A stretch of DNA of 64,000 nt from Nitratireductor sp. B36 (lineage in GTDB: Bacteria; Pseudomonadota; Alphaproteobacteria; Rhizobiales; Rhizobiaceae), in assembly GCF_020833685.1 (NCBI RefSeq), contig NZ_JACKZY010000001.1, positions 372,001 to 436,000 on the forward strand, written 5' to 3'. Position 1 is the stretch's first letter. Each line of letters starts with the position of its first letter. The notes under the pieces are model-generated. The model searched no databases and was not told where the DNA came from. It saw only the letters and a list, made by a program, of their open reading frames with translations. This document shows, piece after piece, positions 9,495 to 21,040 of the stretch. Both the position numbers and the translations under genes were made by a program.

Positions 9495-11480
9495 TTAGAA
9501 CGTGCCTCCGAGCATCATCCAGGTAACGAGGGCCGCAACGCCGATGAGCATGGCGAAGGCGTAGTGATAGAGAAAGCCGCTCTGCAGCTTGACGATCCGG
9601 TTGGTGACATCGACCACACGGGCCGAAATGCCATCCGGGCCGAGACCGTCGATGACCATTCCGTCGCCCTTTTTCCAGAGGAAGTGGCCGAGGCGCTTGG
9701 CCGGACGGACGAACAGGAAGTCATAGAGCTCGTCGAAATACCACTTGTTGAGCAGGAAGGCGTAGAGCCCGCTGAACTGCTGGGCAAGCCGCTTGGGACG
9801 CTCTGGCGACCGGATGTAATAGACCCAGGCGACATAGAGGCCGAGAAGCATGGCAACGAACGGGGCGAGCTTCACCCAGACGGGGACGTGATGGAACTCT
9901 TCCAGCATGTGGTTGTCGGGCAATGTGAAGAGCGCGCCCTTCCAGAAGTGCTCGTACTCATGGCCGACGAAGAACTCTTTGAAGGCAACGCCGGCAAAGA
10001 GTGCGCCAACGGCCAGGATGAACAGCGGCACAAGCATGACCAGCGGCGATTCATGCACATGATGCATCACATCGGCGGAAGCGCGTGGCTTGCCGTGGAA
10101 CGTCATGAAGATAAGGCGCCACGAATAGAAGCTCGTGAACACCGCCGCGACGGTGAGCAGGATGAAAGAGAACACGGCGAAATAGTTCTCTGCCGCGAAT
10201 GCGCCTTCGATGATCGCATCCTTGGAGAAGAACCCTGCCGTGCCGATGACCGTCAACGGGATGCCCACGCCCGTGAGCGCGATCGTGCCGATGATCATCA
10301 TCCAATAGGTCTGCGGGATCAGCTTCCTGAGACCGCCCATCTTGCGCATGTCCTGCTCGTCGGAAACGGCATGGATAACCGAACCGGACCCAAGGAACAG
10401 GAGTGCCTTGAAGAAGGCGTGCGTGAACAGGTGGAAGATGGCCGCGCTGTAAAAGCCGGTGCCAAGCGCGACGAACATGTAGCCGAGCTGCGAACAGGTC
10501 GAATAGGCGATGACGCGCTTGATGTCGTTCTGCACCAGACCGACGGTCGCGGCGAAGAAGGCCGTGAACGCGCCAACAAAGGTCACGACGGTGAGAGCCG
10601 TGTGCGACAGTTCGAAGATCGGCGACAGACGCGCGACCATGAAGACACCGGCCGTCACCATGGTGGCAGCGTGGATGAGCGCGGAGACCGGGGTCGGGCC
10701 TTCCATGGCGTCGGGCAGCCACGTGTGCAGCGGCACCTGCGCCGACTTGCCCATGGCGCCCATGAACAGAAGAAGGCAGATCGCCGTCAGCGCGCCGCCC
10801 TTGTCGAGCGCGTAGCCGAGGAAGGTCAGCACCGGCTCTCCAGCCTCTGCGCCTTCAGCGGGCAGATAGGTGGCCGCATTGGCGAAGATGGTGCTGAAGT
10901 TCACCGAACCGAACAGCATGTAAACGCCGAAGATGCCGAGCAGAAAGCCGAAATCGCCGACACGGTTGACGATGAAGGCCTTCATGGCCGCGGCATTGGC
11001 CGAGGGCTTCTTGAACCAGAAGCCGATCAGGAGATAGGAGGCCAGGCCCACGCCTTCCCAGCCGAAGAACATCTGGACCAGATTGTCCGATGTCACCAGC
11101 ATGAGCATGGCGAAGGTGAAGAGCGACAGATAGGCGAAGAAGCGCGGCCGATGCGGATCGTGGTGCATGTAGCCGATCGAATAGATGTGCACCAGCGCCG
11201 AGACCGTGTTCACCACGATCAGCATGACGACGGTCAGCGTGTCGACGCGGATCGCCCAGCTCACATCCAGATTGCCCGAGGTGATGAAGGCCAGAAGCGG
11301 CACGGTGAATGCCTCGCCGCTGCCCATGGCCATCGTGAAGAAGGCCACCCAGGACAAAAGCGCGGCAATGACCATGAAGCCGCTGGTGATCAGCTCGGAT
11401 CCCTTCGCGCCGATAGAGCGGCCGAACAGCCCGGCGATCAGAAAGCCGATAAGCGGGAGAAATACGATCGCTTGATACAT
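9495..11480 (-). CDS. nuoL: NADH-quinone oxidoreductase subunit L
   Basis: A 661-residue distal proton-pumping subunit of complex I. It has the antiporter core ([20 protein letters not shown], and [17 protein letters not shown]) plus the long C-terminal part that forms the lateral helix along the membrane arm. The length is normal for alphaproteobacteria. It lies between nuoK (10 bp upstream) and nuoM (3 bp downstream). Confidence 0.96.
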   Translation of the reverse strand: MYQAIVFLPLIGFLIAGLFGRSIGAKGSELITSGFMVIAALLSWVAFFTMAMGSGEAFTVPLLAFITSGNLDVSWAIRVDTLTVVMLIVVNTVSALVHIYSIGYMHHDPHRPRFFAYLSLFTFAMLMLVTSDNLVQMFFGWEGVGLASYLLIGFWFKKPSANAAAMKAFIVNRVGDFGFLLGIFGVYMLFGSVNFSTIFANAATYLPAEGAEAGEPVLTFLGYALDKGGALTAICLLLFMGAMGKSAQVPLHTWLPDAMEGPTPVSALIHAATMVTAGVFMVARLSPIFELSHTALTVVTFVGAFTAFFAATVGLVQNDIKRVIAYSTCSQLGYMFVALGTGFYSAAIFHLFTHAFFKALLFLGSGSVIHAVSDEQDMRKMGGLRKLIPQTYWMMIIGTIALTGVGIPLTVIGTAGFFSKDAIIEGAFAAENYFAVFSFILLTVAAVFTSFYSWRLIFMTFHGKPRASADVMHHVHESPLVMLVPLFILAVGALFAGVAFKEFFVGHEYEHFWKGALFTLPDNHMLEEFHHVPVWVKLAPFVAMLLGLYVAWVYYIRSPERPKRLAQQFSGLYAFLLNKWYFDELYDFLFVRPAKRLGHFLWKKGDGMVIDGLGPDGISARVVDVTNRIVKLQSGFLYHYAFAMLIGVAALVTWMMLGGTF

Positions 11481-11490
11481 GGCCGTATGC

Positions 11491-11802
11491 TCAGCCCTTC
11501 ATCATGTTGATGTCTTCGACGGCGATGGTGCCGCGATTGCGGAAGAAGACGACGAGAATGGCAAGACCGATCGCAGCTTCCGCCGCCGCGACGGTGAGAA
11601 CGAATAGCGCGAAAACCTGTCCGACGAGATCTCCCAGAACCGAGGAGAAGGCGACGAAGTTCAAGTTGACCGCAAGCAGGATGAGCTCGACCGACATCAG
11701 GATGATGATGACGTTCTTCCGGTTCAGGAAGATGCCGAACACGCCAAGCGTGAACAGGATGGCCGAGACGGTCAGATAGTGTGCGATGCCGATTTCCAGC
11801 AT
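11491..11802 (-). CDS. nuoK: NADH-quinone oxidoreductase subunit K
   Basis: A 103-residue, three-helix membrane subunit of complex I. The conserved glutamates of the proton path are visible in [10 protein letters not shown] and in the third helix ([13 protein letters not shown]). The start is 2 bp after the nuoJ stop, so the genes are probably translationally coupled. Confidence 0.95.
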   Translation of the reverse strand: MLEIGIAHYLTVSAILFTLGVFGIFLNRKNVIIILMSVELILLAVNLNFVAFSSVLGDLVGQVFALFVLTVAAAEAAIGLAILVVFFRNRGTIAVEDINMMKG

Positions 11803-11804
11803 GA

Positions 11805-12425
11805 TCAGAGGCCCTCGCCCGTTTCGACTTTCTTGATTTCAATCGCCGTTTCAGGCGTGCGCGCCACCTGGACAGAGATGTTCTGCCGCTTGACGTTTTC
11901 CTTGTGGCGCAGCGTCAGCACGATGGCGCCGATCATGGCCACCAGAAGCACCATGCCGGCGATCTGGAAGAAATGGATGTAATCGGTGTAGAGAATGTCG
12001 CCGAGCGCTGCCGTGTTGTGGCGCACATCGATCGGCGGCGTGGGCTGGGCAACCTCGCCCGAAAGCTCCGGCGCGAAGGCGTAACCGCCGAGAACGATGA
12101 TCAGCTCTGCGGCCAGGATGATGCCCACCAGCGCACCGACCGGCGCATATTGCAGTGCTCCGCGCTTCAATTCGGCGAAATCCACATCCAGCATCATGAC
12201 GACGAAAAGGAAGAGCACGGCGACCGCGCCCACATAGACGACAAGCATGATGAAGGCGAGGAACTCCGCGCCTGTCAGAAGGAAGAGACCGGCCGAGTTG
12301 AAGAACGCGACGATCAGAAAGAGCACCGAATGCACGGGATTGCGTGCCGCGATGACCATGAAGGCCGCCGCCACGGTGAGAAAGGCGAACAGATAAAAGA
12401 AAATCGCCTCAAGTCCTGTCAGCAT
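11805..12425 (-). CDS. nuoJ: NADH-quinone oxidoreductase subunit J
   Basis: Membrane subunit of complex I with five expected helices and about 206 residues from the chosen start. The frame is open to 12494, but [18 protein letters not shown] is where family members begin, and the ATG at 12425 follows a GAGGGA ribosome-binding site. The conserved [19 protein letters not shown] helix is present. The 121-bp gap to nuoI is the largest ordinary intergenic gap inside the operon and holds a terminator-like hairpin. Confidence 0.94.
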   Translation of the reverse strand: MLTGLEAIFFYLFAFLTVAAAFMVIAARNPVHSVLFLIVAFFNSAGLFLLTGAEFLAFIMLVVYVGAVAVLFLFVVMMLDVDFAELKRGALQYAPVGALVGIILAAELIIVLGGYAFAPELSGEVAQPTPPIDVRHNTAALGDILYTDYIHFFQIAGMVLLVAMIGAIVLTLRHKENVKRQNISVQVARTPETAIEIKKVETGEGL

Positions 12426-12471
12426 GGTTCCCTCGGTACCTAGCCTGCCACGGCAAACGCCATGGCTTTTC

Positions 12472-12491
12472 AAAAAACCCGGCGCGCCGGG
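12472..12491 (-). terminator. Terminator-like hairpin between nuoI and nuoJ (possible attenuator)
   Basis: Read on the nuo coding strand, the palindrome CCCGGCGCGCCGGG is followed directly by six T residues, the form of a short intrinsic terminator. It sits in the middle of an operon, so if active it would act as a partial terminator that lowers nuoJ-N expression relative to nuoA-I. The stem is only 5-6 bp, so activity is uncertain. Confidence 0.45.
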
Positions 12492-12546
12492 CATTCACGA
12501 TGCTTCGTTTAGACGGGTGCCCTGCCCCCGTCCACAGGTCAAACCG

Positions 12547-13038
12547 TCACCGGTATGGTGCATCCAGCGCGATGTTGCGCGCCAGTTCCCGCTCCCAGCG
12601 ATCGCCATTGGCGAGCAGCTTGTCCTTGTCGTAGTAAAGTTCCTCACGCGTTTCCGTCGCGAATTCGAAATTCGGCCCCTCGACGATGGCGTCCACGGGG
12701 CAGGCTTCCTGGCAGAAACCGCAATAGATGCACTTCACCATGTCGATGTCGTACCGCACCGTGCGGCGCGTGCCGTCATTGCGGCGGGGCCCCGCCTCGA
12801 TGGTTATCGCCTGGGCCGGGCAGATCGCCTCGCACAGCTTGCATGCAATGCAGCGCTCTTCGCCATTGGGATAGCGACGCAGCGCATGCTCGCCACGGAA
12901 GCGCGGGCTGACCGGGCCTTTTTCATGCGGATAGTTGAGCGTGTATTTCGGCGCAAAGAACTGCCGCATGGACAGGATGACAGCCCCGACGAACTCTTTG
13001 AGAAGCAGCGATTTGGCTGCCTGTGCAAGCGCACTCAT
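12547..13038 (-). CDS. nuoI: NADH-quinone oxidoreductase subunit I
   Basis: A 163-residue peripheral-arm subunit carrying two [4Fe-4S] clusters (N6a/N6b). Both ferredoxin motifs are intact: [12 protein letters not shown] and [12 protein letters not shown]. The N-terminal amphipathic segment anchors it near NuoH. It lies 43 bp downstream of nuoH. Confidence 0.97.
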   Translation of the reverse strand: MSALAQAAKSLLLKEFVGAVILSMRQFFAPKYTLNYPHEKGPVSPRFRGEHALRRYPNGEERCIACKLCEAICPAQAITIEAGPRRNDGTRRTVRYDIDMVKCIYCGFCQEACPVDAIVEGPNFEFATETREELYYDKDKLLANGDRWERELARNIALDAPYR

Positions 13039-13081
13039 CGATTTTCTCCGAAGCGGTTTTCAGGGATGAAAAAGGTCATGG

Positions 13082-14125
13082 TCATGCCATCCCCGTGAAT
13101 TTCAGGAAGGCCGCGGTGGCAACGACCATGAAGAGCGACAGCGGCAGGAACACTTTCCAGCCAAGGCGCATCAACTGATCGTAGCGGTAGCGCGGCACGA
13201 ACGCCTTCACCAGCGCGAACATGAAGAAGACCATGCACATCTTCAACACGAACCAGATCACACCCGGCACCCAGGTGAAGGGCGCGAAGTCGAGCGGCGG
13301 CAGCCAGCCACCCAGGAACAGGATGGTGGTGAGCGCGCACATCAGGACAATGGCCACATACTCGCCGAGGAAGAAGAGCAGGAACGGCGTCGAGGAATAC
13401 TCGATCATGTGACCGGCCACGAGCTCGGATTCGGCCTCCACCAGATCGAAGGGAGGACGGTTCGTCTCGGCCAGCGCCGAGATGAAGAACACGATGAACA
13501 TGGGGAACAGCGCCAGCCAGTTCCAGTCGAGGAACGTGTTGGGCAGGCCAAGCATGGTGCCGAGACCGTCACCCTGCGCAAGCACGATGTCGGTCAGGTT
13601 GAGCGAGCCGACCGTGAGCAGGACGGTGACGATCACGAAGCCGATGGAGACTTCATAGGAGACCATCTGTGCCGCCGAACGCAGCGCGCCGAGGAACGGA
13701 TATTTCGAGTTGGAGGCCCAGCCGCCCATGATCACGCCGTAGACTTCCAGCGAAGCGATGGCAAAGACGTAGAGAATGCCGATGTTCACATTGGCAATCG
13801 CCCAGCCTTCATTGACCGGGATCACCGCCCATGCGGCAATCGCCAGAACCGAAGCAACGACTGGTGCCAGAAGGAACACGCCCTTGTTGGCTCCCGATGG
13901 GATCACCGGCTCCTTGAAGACGAACTTGAAGAGGTCGGCAAACGCCTGGAACAGGCCCCACGGGCCGACCACGTTCGGGCCACGGCGACGCTGCACGGCA
14001 GCCCAGATCTTGCGGTCGGCATAAAGAATATAGGCGACGAAGATCAGGAGGATGACGATCATCGCCACCGACTGCAGAAGGATCAGAAGCCCCGGAAGGA
14101 CGTAGGTTGAAAAGAAGGTATCCAT
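13082..14125 (-). CDS. nuoH: NADH-quinone oxidoreductase subunit H
   Basis: A 347-residue membrane subunit of about eight helices that forms much of the quinone-binding site at the junction of complex I arms. Conserved landmarks are [14 protein letters not shown] at the first cytoplasmic loop and the [22 protein letters not shown] loop with its acidic cluster. It lies 6 bp after nuoG. Confidence 0.97.
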   Translation of the reverse strand: MDTFFSTYVLPGLLILLQSVAMIVILLIFVAYILYADRKIWAAVQRRRGPNVVGPWGLFQAFADLFKFVFKEPVIPSGANKGVFLLAPVVASVLAIAAWAVIPVNEGWAIANVNIGILYVFAIASLEVYGVIMGGWASNSKYPFLGALRSAAQMVSYEVSIGFVIVTVLLTVGSLNLTDIVLAQGDGLGTMLGLPNTFLDWNWLALFPMFIVFFISALAETNRPPFDLVEAESELVAGHMIEYSSTPFLLFFLGEYVAIVLMCALTTILFLGGWLPPLDFAPFTWVPGVIWFVLKMCMVFFMFALVKAFVPRYRYDQLMRLGWKVFLPLSLFMVVATAAFLKFTGMA

Positions 14126-14131
14126 TCGTCT

Positions 14132-16213
14132 CTACTCGGCCGCCTGTTTTACGTCGCCGCGCGCCAGCGCCGAACATTCAGCCATCACAGCCGAGGCACG
14201 GGCGATCGGGTTGGTGAGATAGAAATCCTTCACCGGCGAGGTGAAGGGAGCCTTGGTAAGCCGCCCGCCAAGCTTGGCGAGTTTCTCGACATCGCCCGCA
14301 TCGGCTGGCGCAACCGTGTCGATGGCCGCGAAATGCGGGAATTCGGCATAAAGGGCTGCGCGCAGCGCGGCCAGCGAATCGAACGGAAGCTTGTGGCCGA
14401 GCACATCGGACAATGCCCGCAGGATCGCCCAGTCTTCCTTGGCCTCGCCCGGCGCGAAACCGGCGCGGTTGGTCATCTGCACCCGGCCCTCGGTGTTCAC
14501 ATAGGTGCCGGACTTCTCCGTATAGGTCGCAGCCGGCAGGATGACATCGGCGCGGTGTGCACCGGCATCACCATGGGTGCCGATATAGACGGTGAAGGCC
14601 TCACCGATCGCGTTCATGTCGATCTCGTCGGCGCCGAGCAGGAAGAGCACGTCCATCGCGCCCATCATGCCCTTCACGTCCTTGCCATCTTTACCGGGCA
14701 CGAAGCCGAGATCGAGACCGCCGACGCGGGACGCCGCCGTATGCAGCACGGCAAAACCGTTCCACTCGGCAGACACTGCCTTGACCGATCCGGCAAGCTT
14801 TGCCGCAAGGCCGAGGATCGCCGCACCGTCAGAGCGGGCCAGAGCCCCTTGCCCCACGATGATCATCGGCCGCTTGGCCTTCTTGAGGACCGAAGCGAAC
14901 TTGCCCTTGCCTTCGGCCAGTTCCTTTAGCGTTTCGGCCCCGGCACCGAGCATGTCGTAATCATACCGCAGGTCACCCATCTCGCCGATGACGCCAATGG
15001 GGAAATCGCCCATGCGCCAGCGCTTGCGGATGCGGGCGTTGAGAACCGACGCCTCGAAGCGCGGATTGGCGCCGATGATCAAAAGCGCGTCGGCGTCCTC
15101 GATGCCCTCGATGGTCGGGTTGAAAATGTAGCTCGCACGACCAAGCGCCGGGTCGAGTACCGCCCCGTCCTGACGACAATCATAATTCGCCGAACCAAGC
15201 GACTGCATCAGCGATTTCAGCGCATACATTTCCTCGACGGCGGCCAGATCGCCGGCAATGGCGCCGATCTTTTCCGGCTGGGCCTTCGATACGGCCTTGG
15301 CGATGGCATCGAACGCCTCGGGCCAGGTGGCCGGCTGAAGCCGCTTGCCCTTGCGCACATAGGGGCGATCGAGACGCTGTGTTCTGAGGCCGTCCCACAC
15401 GAAGCGGGATTTGTCGGAAATCCATTCCTCGTTCACCGCCTCGTTGATGCGCGGCAGGATGCGCATGACTTCGCGGCCACGCGTATCAACACGGATGGCC
15501 GAACCGACCGCATCCATCACGTCGATGGACTGGGTCTTGCTGAGCTCCCACGGACGCGCCTGGAACGCATAGGGGCGCGAGGTGAGCGCGCCCACCGGGC
15601 ACAGGTCAATCACATTGCCCTGAAGCTCGGACGTCATCGCCTCTTCGAGATAGGTGGTGATCTCGGCATCCTCGCCACGGCCAATCAGGCCGAGCTCGGA
15701 AATACCCGCCACCTCGGTGGTGAAACGGACGCAGCGCGTGCAGTGGATGCAGCGCGTCATGATCGTCTTGACGAGCGGGCCGATATATTTGTCTTCGACG
15801 GCGCGCTTGTTTTCCCTGTAGCGGGACGAATCCACGCCGAAGGCCATCGCCTGATCCTGCAGGTCGCATTCGCCGCCCTGATCGCAAATCGGGCAATCGA
15901 GCGGGTGGTTGATGAGCAGGAACTCCATCACGCCTTCGCGGGCCTTCTTGACCATCGGCGTGTTGGTGAAGATTTCGGGCGCCTCGCCATTGGGGCCGGG
16001 GCGCAGATCGCGCACGCCCATGGCGCAGGATGCGGCCGGCTTGGGCGGCCCGCCCTTCACTTCCACCAGACACATGCGGCAATTGCCTGCGATCGACAGA
16101 CGCTCATGGAAACAGAAGCGCGGCACCTCCGCGCCCGCCTCCTCGGCGGCCTGCAGCAGCGTGTAGTGATCGGGTACCTCGATCTCCGTGCCGTCGACTT
16201 TCAATTTTGCCAT
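14132..16213 (-). CDS. nuoG: NADH-quinone oxidoreductase subunit G
   Basis: A 693-residue iron-sulphur subunit of the complex I peripheral arm. In order it shows a [2Fe-2S] ferredoxin-like domain (Cys residues in [21 protein letters not shown] and the following ASCAM), a Cys-rich segment [15 protein letters not shown], a [4Fe-4S] motif [11 protein letters not shown], and a molybdopterin-oxidoreductase-like C-terminal domain without cofactor. It lies 48 bp after nuoF. Confidence 0.96.
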   Translation of the reverse strand: MAKLKVDGTEIEVPDHYTLLQAAEEAGAEVPRFCFHERLSIAGNCRMCLVEVKGGPPKPAASCAMGVRDLRPGPNGEAPEIFTNTPMVKKAREGVMEFLLINHPLDCPICDQGGECDLQDQAMAFGVDSSRYRENKRAVEDKYIGPLVKTIMTRCIHCTRCVRFTTEVAGISELGLIGRGEDAEITTYLEEAMTSELQGNVIDLCPVGALTSRPYAFQARPWELSKTQSIDVMDAVGSAIRVDTRGREVMRILPRINEAVNEEWISDKSRFVWDGLRTQRLDRPYVRKGKRLQPATWPEAFDAIAKAVSKAQPEKIGAIAGDLAAVEEMYALKSLMQSLGSANYDCRQDGAVLDPALGRASYIFNPTIEGIEDADALLIIGANPRFEASVLNARIRKRWRMGDFPIGVIGEMGDLRYDYDMLGAGAETLKELAEGKGKFASVLKKAKRPMIIVGQGALARSDGAAILGLAAKLAGSVKAVSAEWNGFAVLHTAASRVGGLDLGFVPGKDGKDVKGMMGAMDVLFLLGADEIDMNAIGEAFTVYIGTHGDAGAHRADVILPAATYTEKSGTYVNTEGRVQMTNRAGFAPGEAKEDWAILRALSDVLGHKLPFDSLAALRAALYAEFPHFAAIDTVAPADAGDVEKLAKLGGRLTKAPFTSPVKDFYLTNPIARASAVMAECSALARGDVKQAAE

Positions 16214-16261
16214 GGTCGCTGTCCGCTTACCTCTCGCCCCTTACGGAGCAAACCTTCACTT

Positions 16262-17566
<1,305 letters not shown>

Positions 17567-17577
17567 GGCTCAGTCCC

Positions 17578-18759
17578 TCACCTCGGCTTCTTGCCGAAAA
17601 CCTTGATGTATTCGGCTTCGCCGCCCTTGGCGAGCGCCTTGGCCTGTTTGACCCAGTCCTCGCGCTCGATGCGGCCATGAAAACTCAGATAGCCGTCGAC
17701 CCATTCGCGCTCGGCCTTTTTCCACTTCGAAACCTGCTCGAAGGTGAAAATGCCCAGATCGTGCAGAATGCCTTCGATCTTCGGGCCGACGCCGGAAATC
17801 ATCTTGAGGTCGTCGGGCTCTGCCGGACGCTCGATGCCGGCCGGACGGTTCTTGTCCTCAAGCGCAGGCTTGGCCGATTTCGCCGGTTTTGCGGCCCCAG
17901 ATACTTTGGGTGCGGTGGCGGTTTTGGGCGAGGTGCCAGGCTTCCTCTTCGGAGCAGCCTTGGCAGAAACAGCGGCGGCTGCCGATGTCTTGCCATTGTC
18001 CGCCTTGACCGGGGACGGCGACTTGATTGCCGGATCGGTTTCGGTGGCAGACGTGTCGGGCTTGGCCGCGCGGGACGGCGGCACCTCGGTGCCTGCGGTC
18101 GCCTTTTTCCGGCTGCCGGGCTTGCCTTTCGTCTTGCCGGTGACGGCCTTTTCGTCGGTCAGTGCGGTCAGGCCGCTCGCCGGGGCCGAATAGATGCGGT
18201 CGATCTGCGGACCGGGTTTGATCGTGTCGCCCTTGCCAGCCTCGAATGCATCGATGATTTCTTCCAGACGCTCGGGCGTCAGATCTTCATAGGTATCCTT
18301 GAAGATCATGACCATCGGCGCGTTCACACAGGCACCCTGACACTCCACCTCTTCCCACGACAGCGTGCCGTCGGCATTGGGGTGAAAGGGTTCAGGATTG
18401 ATCTTCTTCTTGCAAAGCTCGATCAGTTCTCCGGAACCGCGCAGCATGCAGGGCGTGGTGCCGCACACCTGAATGTGGGCGCGGGTGCCAACGGGTGCAA
18501 GCTGGAACTGGGTATAGAAGGTGGCCACTTCGAGCACGCGGATCAGCGGCATATCCAGCATGTCTGCCACATGCTCGATGGCTGCACGCGTGACCCAGCC
18601 TTCCTGCTCCTGTGCGAGCATCAGAAGCGGGATTACCGCCGACTGCTTGCGGTCTTTCGGATATTTGCCCAGCCAGCGCTTCACCTCCCCGTTCATGGCA
18701 CGGGAAAAAGCGAAGCTCTGCGGCTGGACGGCTTCGTCTGCGAGACGGCGGACTGACAT
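17578..18759 (-). CDS. nuoE: NADH-quinone oxidoreductase subunit E with C-terminal HhH extension
   Basis: The first 170 or so residues are a normal NuoE thioredoxin-like [2Fe-2S] subunit: ligands are in VCGTTPC and CQGACVNAP. The protein then continues for more than 200 residues. A linker rich in Ala, Pro, Lys and Thr (about 200-315) ends in a compact domain starting DDLKMISGVGPKIEGILHDL, a helix-hairpin-helix fold like that of predicted flap-endonuclease-like proteins. Total length is 393 residues against about 165-180 for compact NuoE. Extended NuoE is known in rhizobia, but the role of the extension is not. It starts directly after the nuoD stop. Confidence 0.93.
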   Translation of the reverse strand: MSVRRLADEAVQPQSFAFSRAMNGEVKRWLGKYPKDRKQSAVIPLLMLAQEQEGWVTRAAIEHVADMLDMPLIRVLEVATFYTQFQLAPVGTRAHIQVCGTTPCMLRGSGELIELCKKKINPEPFHPNADGTLSWEEVECQGACVNAPMVMIFKDTYEDLTPERLEEIIDAFEAGKGDTIKPGPQIDRIYSAPASGLTALTDEKAVTGKTKGKPGSRKKATAGTEVPPSRAAKPDTSATETDPAIKSPSPVKADNGKTSAAAAVSAKAAPKRKPGTSPKTATAPKVSGAAKPAKSAKPALEDKNRPAGIERPAEPDDLKMISGVGPKIEGILHDLGIFTFEQVSKWKKAEREWVDGYLSFHGRIEREDWVKQAKALAKGGEAEYIKVFGKKPR

Positions 18760-19950
18760 TTATCTGTCTACCTCACCAAACACGATGTCGAGGGAGCCAA
18801 GCACGGCGGCGACGTCGGCCAGAAGATGGCCGCGGCACAGGAAATCCATTGCCTGGAGATGAGCAAAGCCCGGCGCGCGCAGCTTGCAGCGATAGGGCTT
18901 GTTGGTCCCGTCGGAGACGAGATAGACGCCGAATTCGCCCTTGGGCGCTTCCACGCAGGCATAAACCTCGCCTTCGGGGACGTGGTAGCCTTCGGTGTAG
19001 AGCTTGAAGTGATGGATCAGCGCTTCCATCGACCGCTTCATCTCGCCGCGCTTGGGCGGGACGATCTTGCCGTCGGTGTTGGAAACCGGGCCGACACGCT
19101 CCTTGCCGAGCAGCCGATCAACGCACTGGCGCATGATCTTCGCCGACTGGCGCATCTCTTCCATACGGATGAGATAGCGATCATAGCAGTCGCCATTCTT
19201 GCCGACCGGGATGTCGAAATCCATCTCCGGGTAGCATTCATAGGGCTGGCTCTTGCGCAGATCCCATGCCGCACCCGAACCGCGCACCATGACGCCCGAG
19301 AAGCCCCAGGCCCATGCGTCTTCCAGCGTCACGACGCCAATATCGACATTGCGCTGCTTGAAGATGCGGTTGCCGGTCAAAAGATTGTCGAGATCGTCCA
19401 CCGTCTTGTGGAACGGCTCGATCCAGTTGCCGATGTCCTCGACGAGCTGATCGGGAATGTCCTGATGAACGCCGCCGGGGCGGAAATAGGCCGCGTGCAT
19501 GCGCGCGCCGCAGGCGCGCTCGTAAAACACCATCAGCTTTTCGCGCTCTTCAAAGCCCCACAGCGGCGGGGTGAGCGCACCGACGTCCATCGCCTGCGTG
19601 GTGATGTTGAGGAGATGGTTCAGAATGCGGCCGATCTCGGAAAAGAGCACGCGGATGAGCTGCCCGCGGATCGGCACGTCAATGCCGATCAGCCGCTCGA
19701 CGGCCAGCGCGAAAGCGTGTTCCTGGTTCATCGGCGCGACATAGTCGAGCCGGTCGAAATAAGGCACGGCCTGCAGATAGGTCTTGTGCTCGATCAGCTT
19801 TTCGGTGCCGCGGTGGAGAAGCCCGATATGCGGATCAACACGCTCGACCACCTCGCCGTCGAGCTCTAGCACAAGGCGCAGAACGCCGTGCGCCGCCGGA
19901 TGCTGCGGGCCGAAGTTGATGTTGAAGTTGCGGACGGAGTGTTCAGTCAT
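18760..19950 (-). CDS. nuoD: NADH-quinone oxidoreductase subunit D
   Basis: A 396-residue 49-kDa-type subunit that forms the quinone site with NuoB and NuoH. Family landmarks include [18 protein letters not shown] at the N-terminus, HRGTEKLIE and the C-terminal DIVFGEVDR. It is separated from nuoC by the four-helix-bundle element, so its start lies 26 bp beyond the element's edge. Confidence 0.97.
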   Translation of the reverse strand: MTEHSVRNFNINFGPQHPAAHGVLRLVLELDGEVVERVDPHIGLLHRGTEKLIEHKTYLQAVPYFDRLDYVAPMNQEHAFALAVERLIGIDVPIRGQLIRVLFSEIGRILNHLLNITTQAMDVGALTPPLWGFEEREKLMVFYERACGARMHAAYFRPGGVHQDIPDQLVEDIGNWIEPFHKTVDDLDNLLTGNRIFKQRNVDIGVVTLEDAWAWGFSGVMVRGSGAAWDLRKSQPYECYPEMDFDIPVGKNGDCYDRYLIRMEEMRQSAKIMRQCVDRLLGKERVGPVSNTDGKIVPPKRGEMKRSMEALIHHFKLYTEGYHVPEGEVYACVEAPKGEFGVYLVSDGTNKPYRCKLRAPGFAHLQAMDFLCRGHLLADVAAVLGSLDIVFGEVDR

Positions 19951-19975
19951 GACGCATGGCCCCTTCGTGGCCAGA

Positions 19976-20003
19976 GCGAATAGCGAATAGCGAATAGCGA
20001 ATA
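19976..20003 (+). repeat. Four tandem GCGAATA heptamers (nuoD side)
   Basis: Four perfect copies of GCGAATA followed by one more G. This is the inverted complement of the array at 20397-20424. It lies 13 bp from the stop codon of the enclosed gene. Confidence 0.95.
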
Positions 20004-20016
20004 GAAAGCGATCCCG

Positions 20017-20385
20017 TCATGCCGATTTTTCCTGTAGTCGCCGGATCATTGATCTGATCATCTTTCCAATCTCTTCAGCCGCCTGGAGCAACTCCTGCAG
20101 CCTGCTTTCTTCCAATAAACTCAAACGCGACGCCAACGTCAGATGCGTCTCTAATTCCTTCAGCGAACCCTGCGCAACGCGCAGAAACTGAATAAAGGCT
20201 CCGGTAAGTTCGCGCCCATGCCCTTCAGCAATGTTCGCCGGTACCGAACCGGCCGCGCGGCGTATCTGACTCGTAAGACCGTAAATCTCTGTTTTTGGAA
20301 AGTCTCCGGTTGCACGATAGCAGTCCGTAGCCAAATCCATCGCTGCTTTCCATATCAGAAGGTCCCTGTACGAGCTGATCGTCAA
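20017..20385 (-). CDS. Four-helix-bundle protein (23S rRNA intervening-sequence / bAvd-like family)
   Basis: A 122-residue, nearly all-helical protein with family hallmarks: an opening YRDLLIWKAAMDLA, then the conserved stretch TSQIRRAAGSVPANIAEGHGR, and a Glu/Leu-rich C-terminal helix. Relatives include the proteins encoded in 23S rRNA intervening sequences and the Avd accessory proteins of diversity-generating retroelements. They form pentameric bundles, and their role outside those settings is unknown. No reverse transcriptase or variable repeat is seen here. The start is TTG with an AGAGAGG site partly inside the putative stem, so folding could control translation. Confidence 0.85.
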   Translation of the reverse strand: MTISSYRDLLIWKAAMDLATDCYRATGDFPKTEIYGLTSQIRRAAGSVPANIAEGHGRELTGAFIQFLRVAQGSLKELETHLTLASRLSLLEESRLQELLQAAEEIGKMIRSMIRRLQEKSA

Positions 20386-20396
20386 CCGAGCCTCTC

Positions 20397-20424
20397 TATT
20401 CGCTATTCGCTACTCCCTATTCGC
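20397..20424 (+). repeat. Four tandem TATTCGC-type heptamers (nuoC side)
   Basis: Units TATTCGC, TATTCGC, TACTCCC, TATTCGC. The third unit has two substitutions. The array starts 11 bp upstream of the enclosed gene's TTG start and ends 5 bp before the nuoC stop codon. Confidence 0.95.
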
Positions 20425-20429
20425 TTCCT

Positions 20430-21032
20430 TCACTCTTTCGCCTTTTCATCGCCGGGCAGAACGTAATCCGTCCCCTCCCATGGCGAAAGGAAATCGAAAT
20501 TGCGGAATTCCTGTCGCAGTTCGACGGGCTCATAGACGACACGCTTCAGATTGTCGTCGTAACGCACCTCGACAAAGCCGGTCAGCGGGAAATCCTTGCG
20601 CAGCGGGTGGCCCTCGAAACCGTAGTCGGTGAGGATGCGCCGCAGGTCCGGATGCCCGGTGAAGAGAACACCGTACATGTCATAGATTTCGCGCTCGAAC
20701 CAGTTGGCCGCGGGAAACACTTCGATGGCGGACGGCACCGGCGTGTCCTCATCCGTCGAAAGCTTCACGCGGACGCGCTGGTTCTGGCGCGGCGAAAGGA
20801 GATGGTAGACCACCTCGAAACGCTTCTGGCGCGAGGGGTAGTCCGCGCCCGAAATGTCGACGAATGCGAAAAACTGGCACTGGACGTCGTTCTTCAGAAA
20901 ATTGAGCACATCAACGATGTCGCCCGGCTCGACCAGGAAGGTCAGTTCGCCATAGGCGACGACCGCATCCTGAATCTGCGCGTCGAGCTTTTCCGTGACG
21001 TATGCCGCCAGGTCCTTCAGCGCTTCGCTCAT
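20430..21032 (-). CDS. nuoC: NADH-quinone oxidoreductase subunit C
   Basis: A 200-residue 30-kDa-type subunit of the peripheral arm. The signature [20 protein letters not shown] followed by [17 protein letters not shown] is intact. The C-terminus ends normally 5 bp before the inverted heptamer array, so the insertion did not disturb the reading frame. Confidence 0.97.
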   Translation of the reverse strand: MSEALKDLAAYVTEKLDAQIQDAVVAYGELTFLVEPGDIVDVLNFLKNDVQCQFFAFVDISGADYPSRQKRFEVVYHLLSPRQNQRVRVKLSTDEDTPVPSAIEVFPAANWFEREIYDMYGVLFTGHPDLRRILTDYGFEGHPLRKDFPLTGFVEVRYDDNLKRVVYEPVELRQEFRNFDFLSPWEGTDYVLPGDEKAKE

Positions 21033-21040
21033 ATCCGCCT

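Larger units (their letters stand above)
19976..20424 (-). mobile_element. Four-helix-bundle gene element bounded by inverted heptamer arrays, inserted in nuo
   Basis: A 449-bp unit between nuoC (stop at 20430) and nuoD (start at 19950), genes normally almost adjacent. Each end carries four 7-bp units. The left end, on the plus strand, has four copies of GCGAATA (19976-20003). The right end has TATTCGC, TATTCGC, TACTCCC, TATTCGC (20397-20424). The ends are inverted complements, so the nuo transcript could fold them into a stem of about 28 bp with one G.G mismatch and one G.U pair, enclosing the internal gene. The layout is like the 23S rRNA intervening sequences whose ORF it resembles. Mobility is inferred from layout only. 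Confidence 0.65.

Noticed and set aside
20017-20385. Diversity-generating retroelement suggested by the Avd-like protein
   Set aside because: No reverse transcriptase, template repeat or variable repeat lies nearby; the family occurs outside retroelements.
19976-20424. CRISPR-like array from the repeated heptamers
   Set aside because: Units are 7 bp, directly abutting without spacers, and the two arrays are inverted relative to each other.
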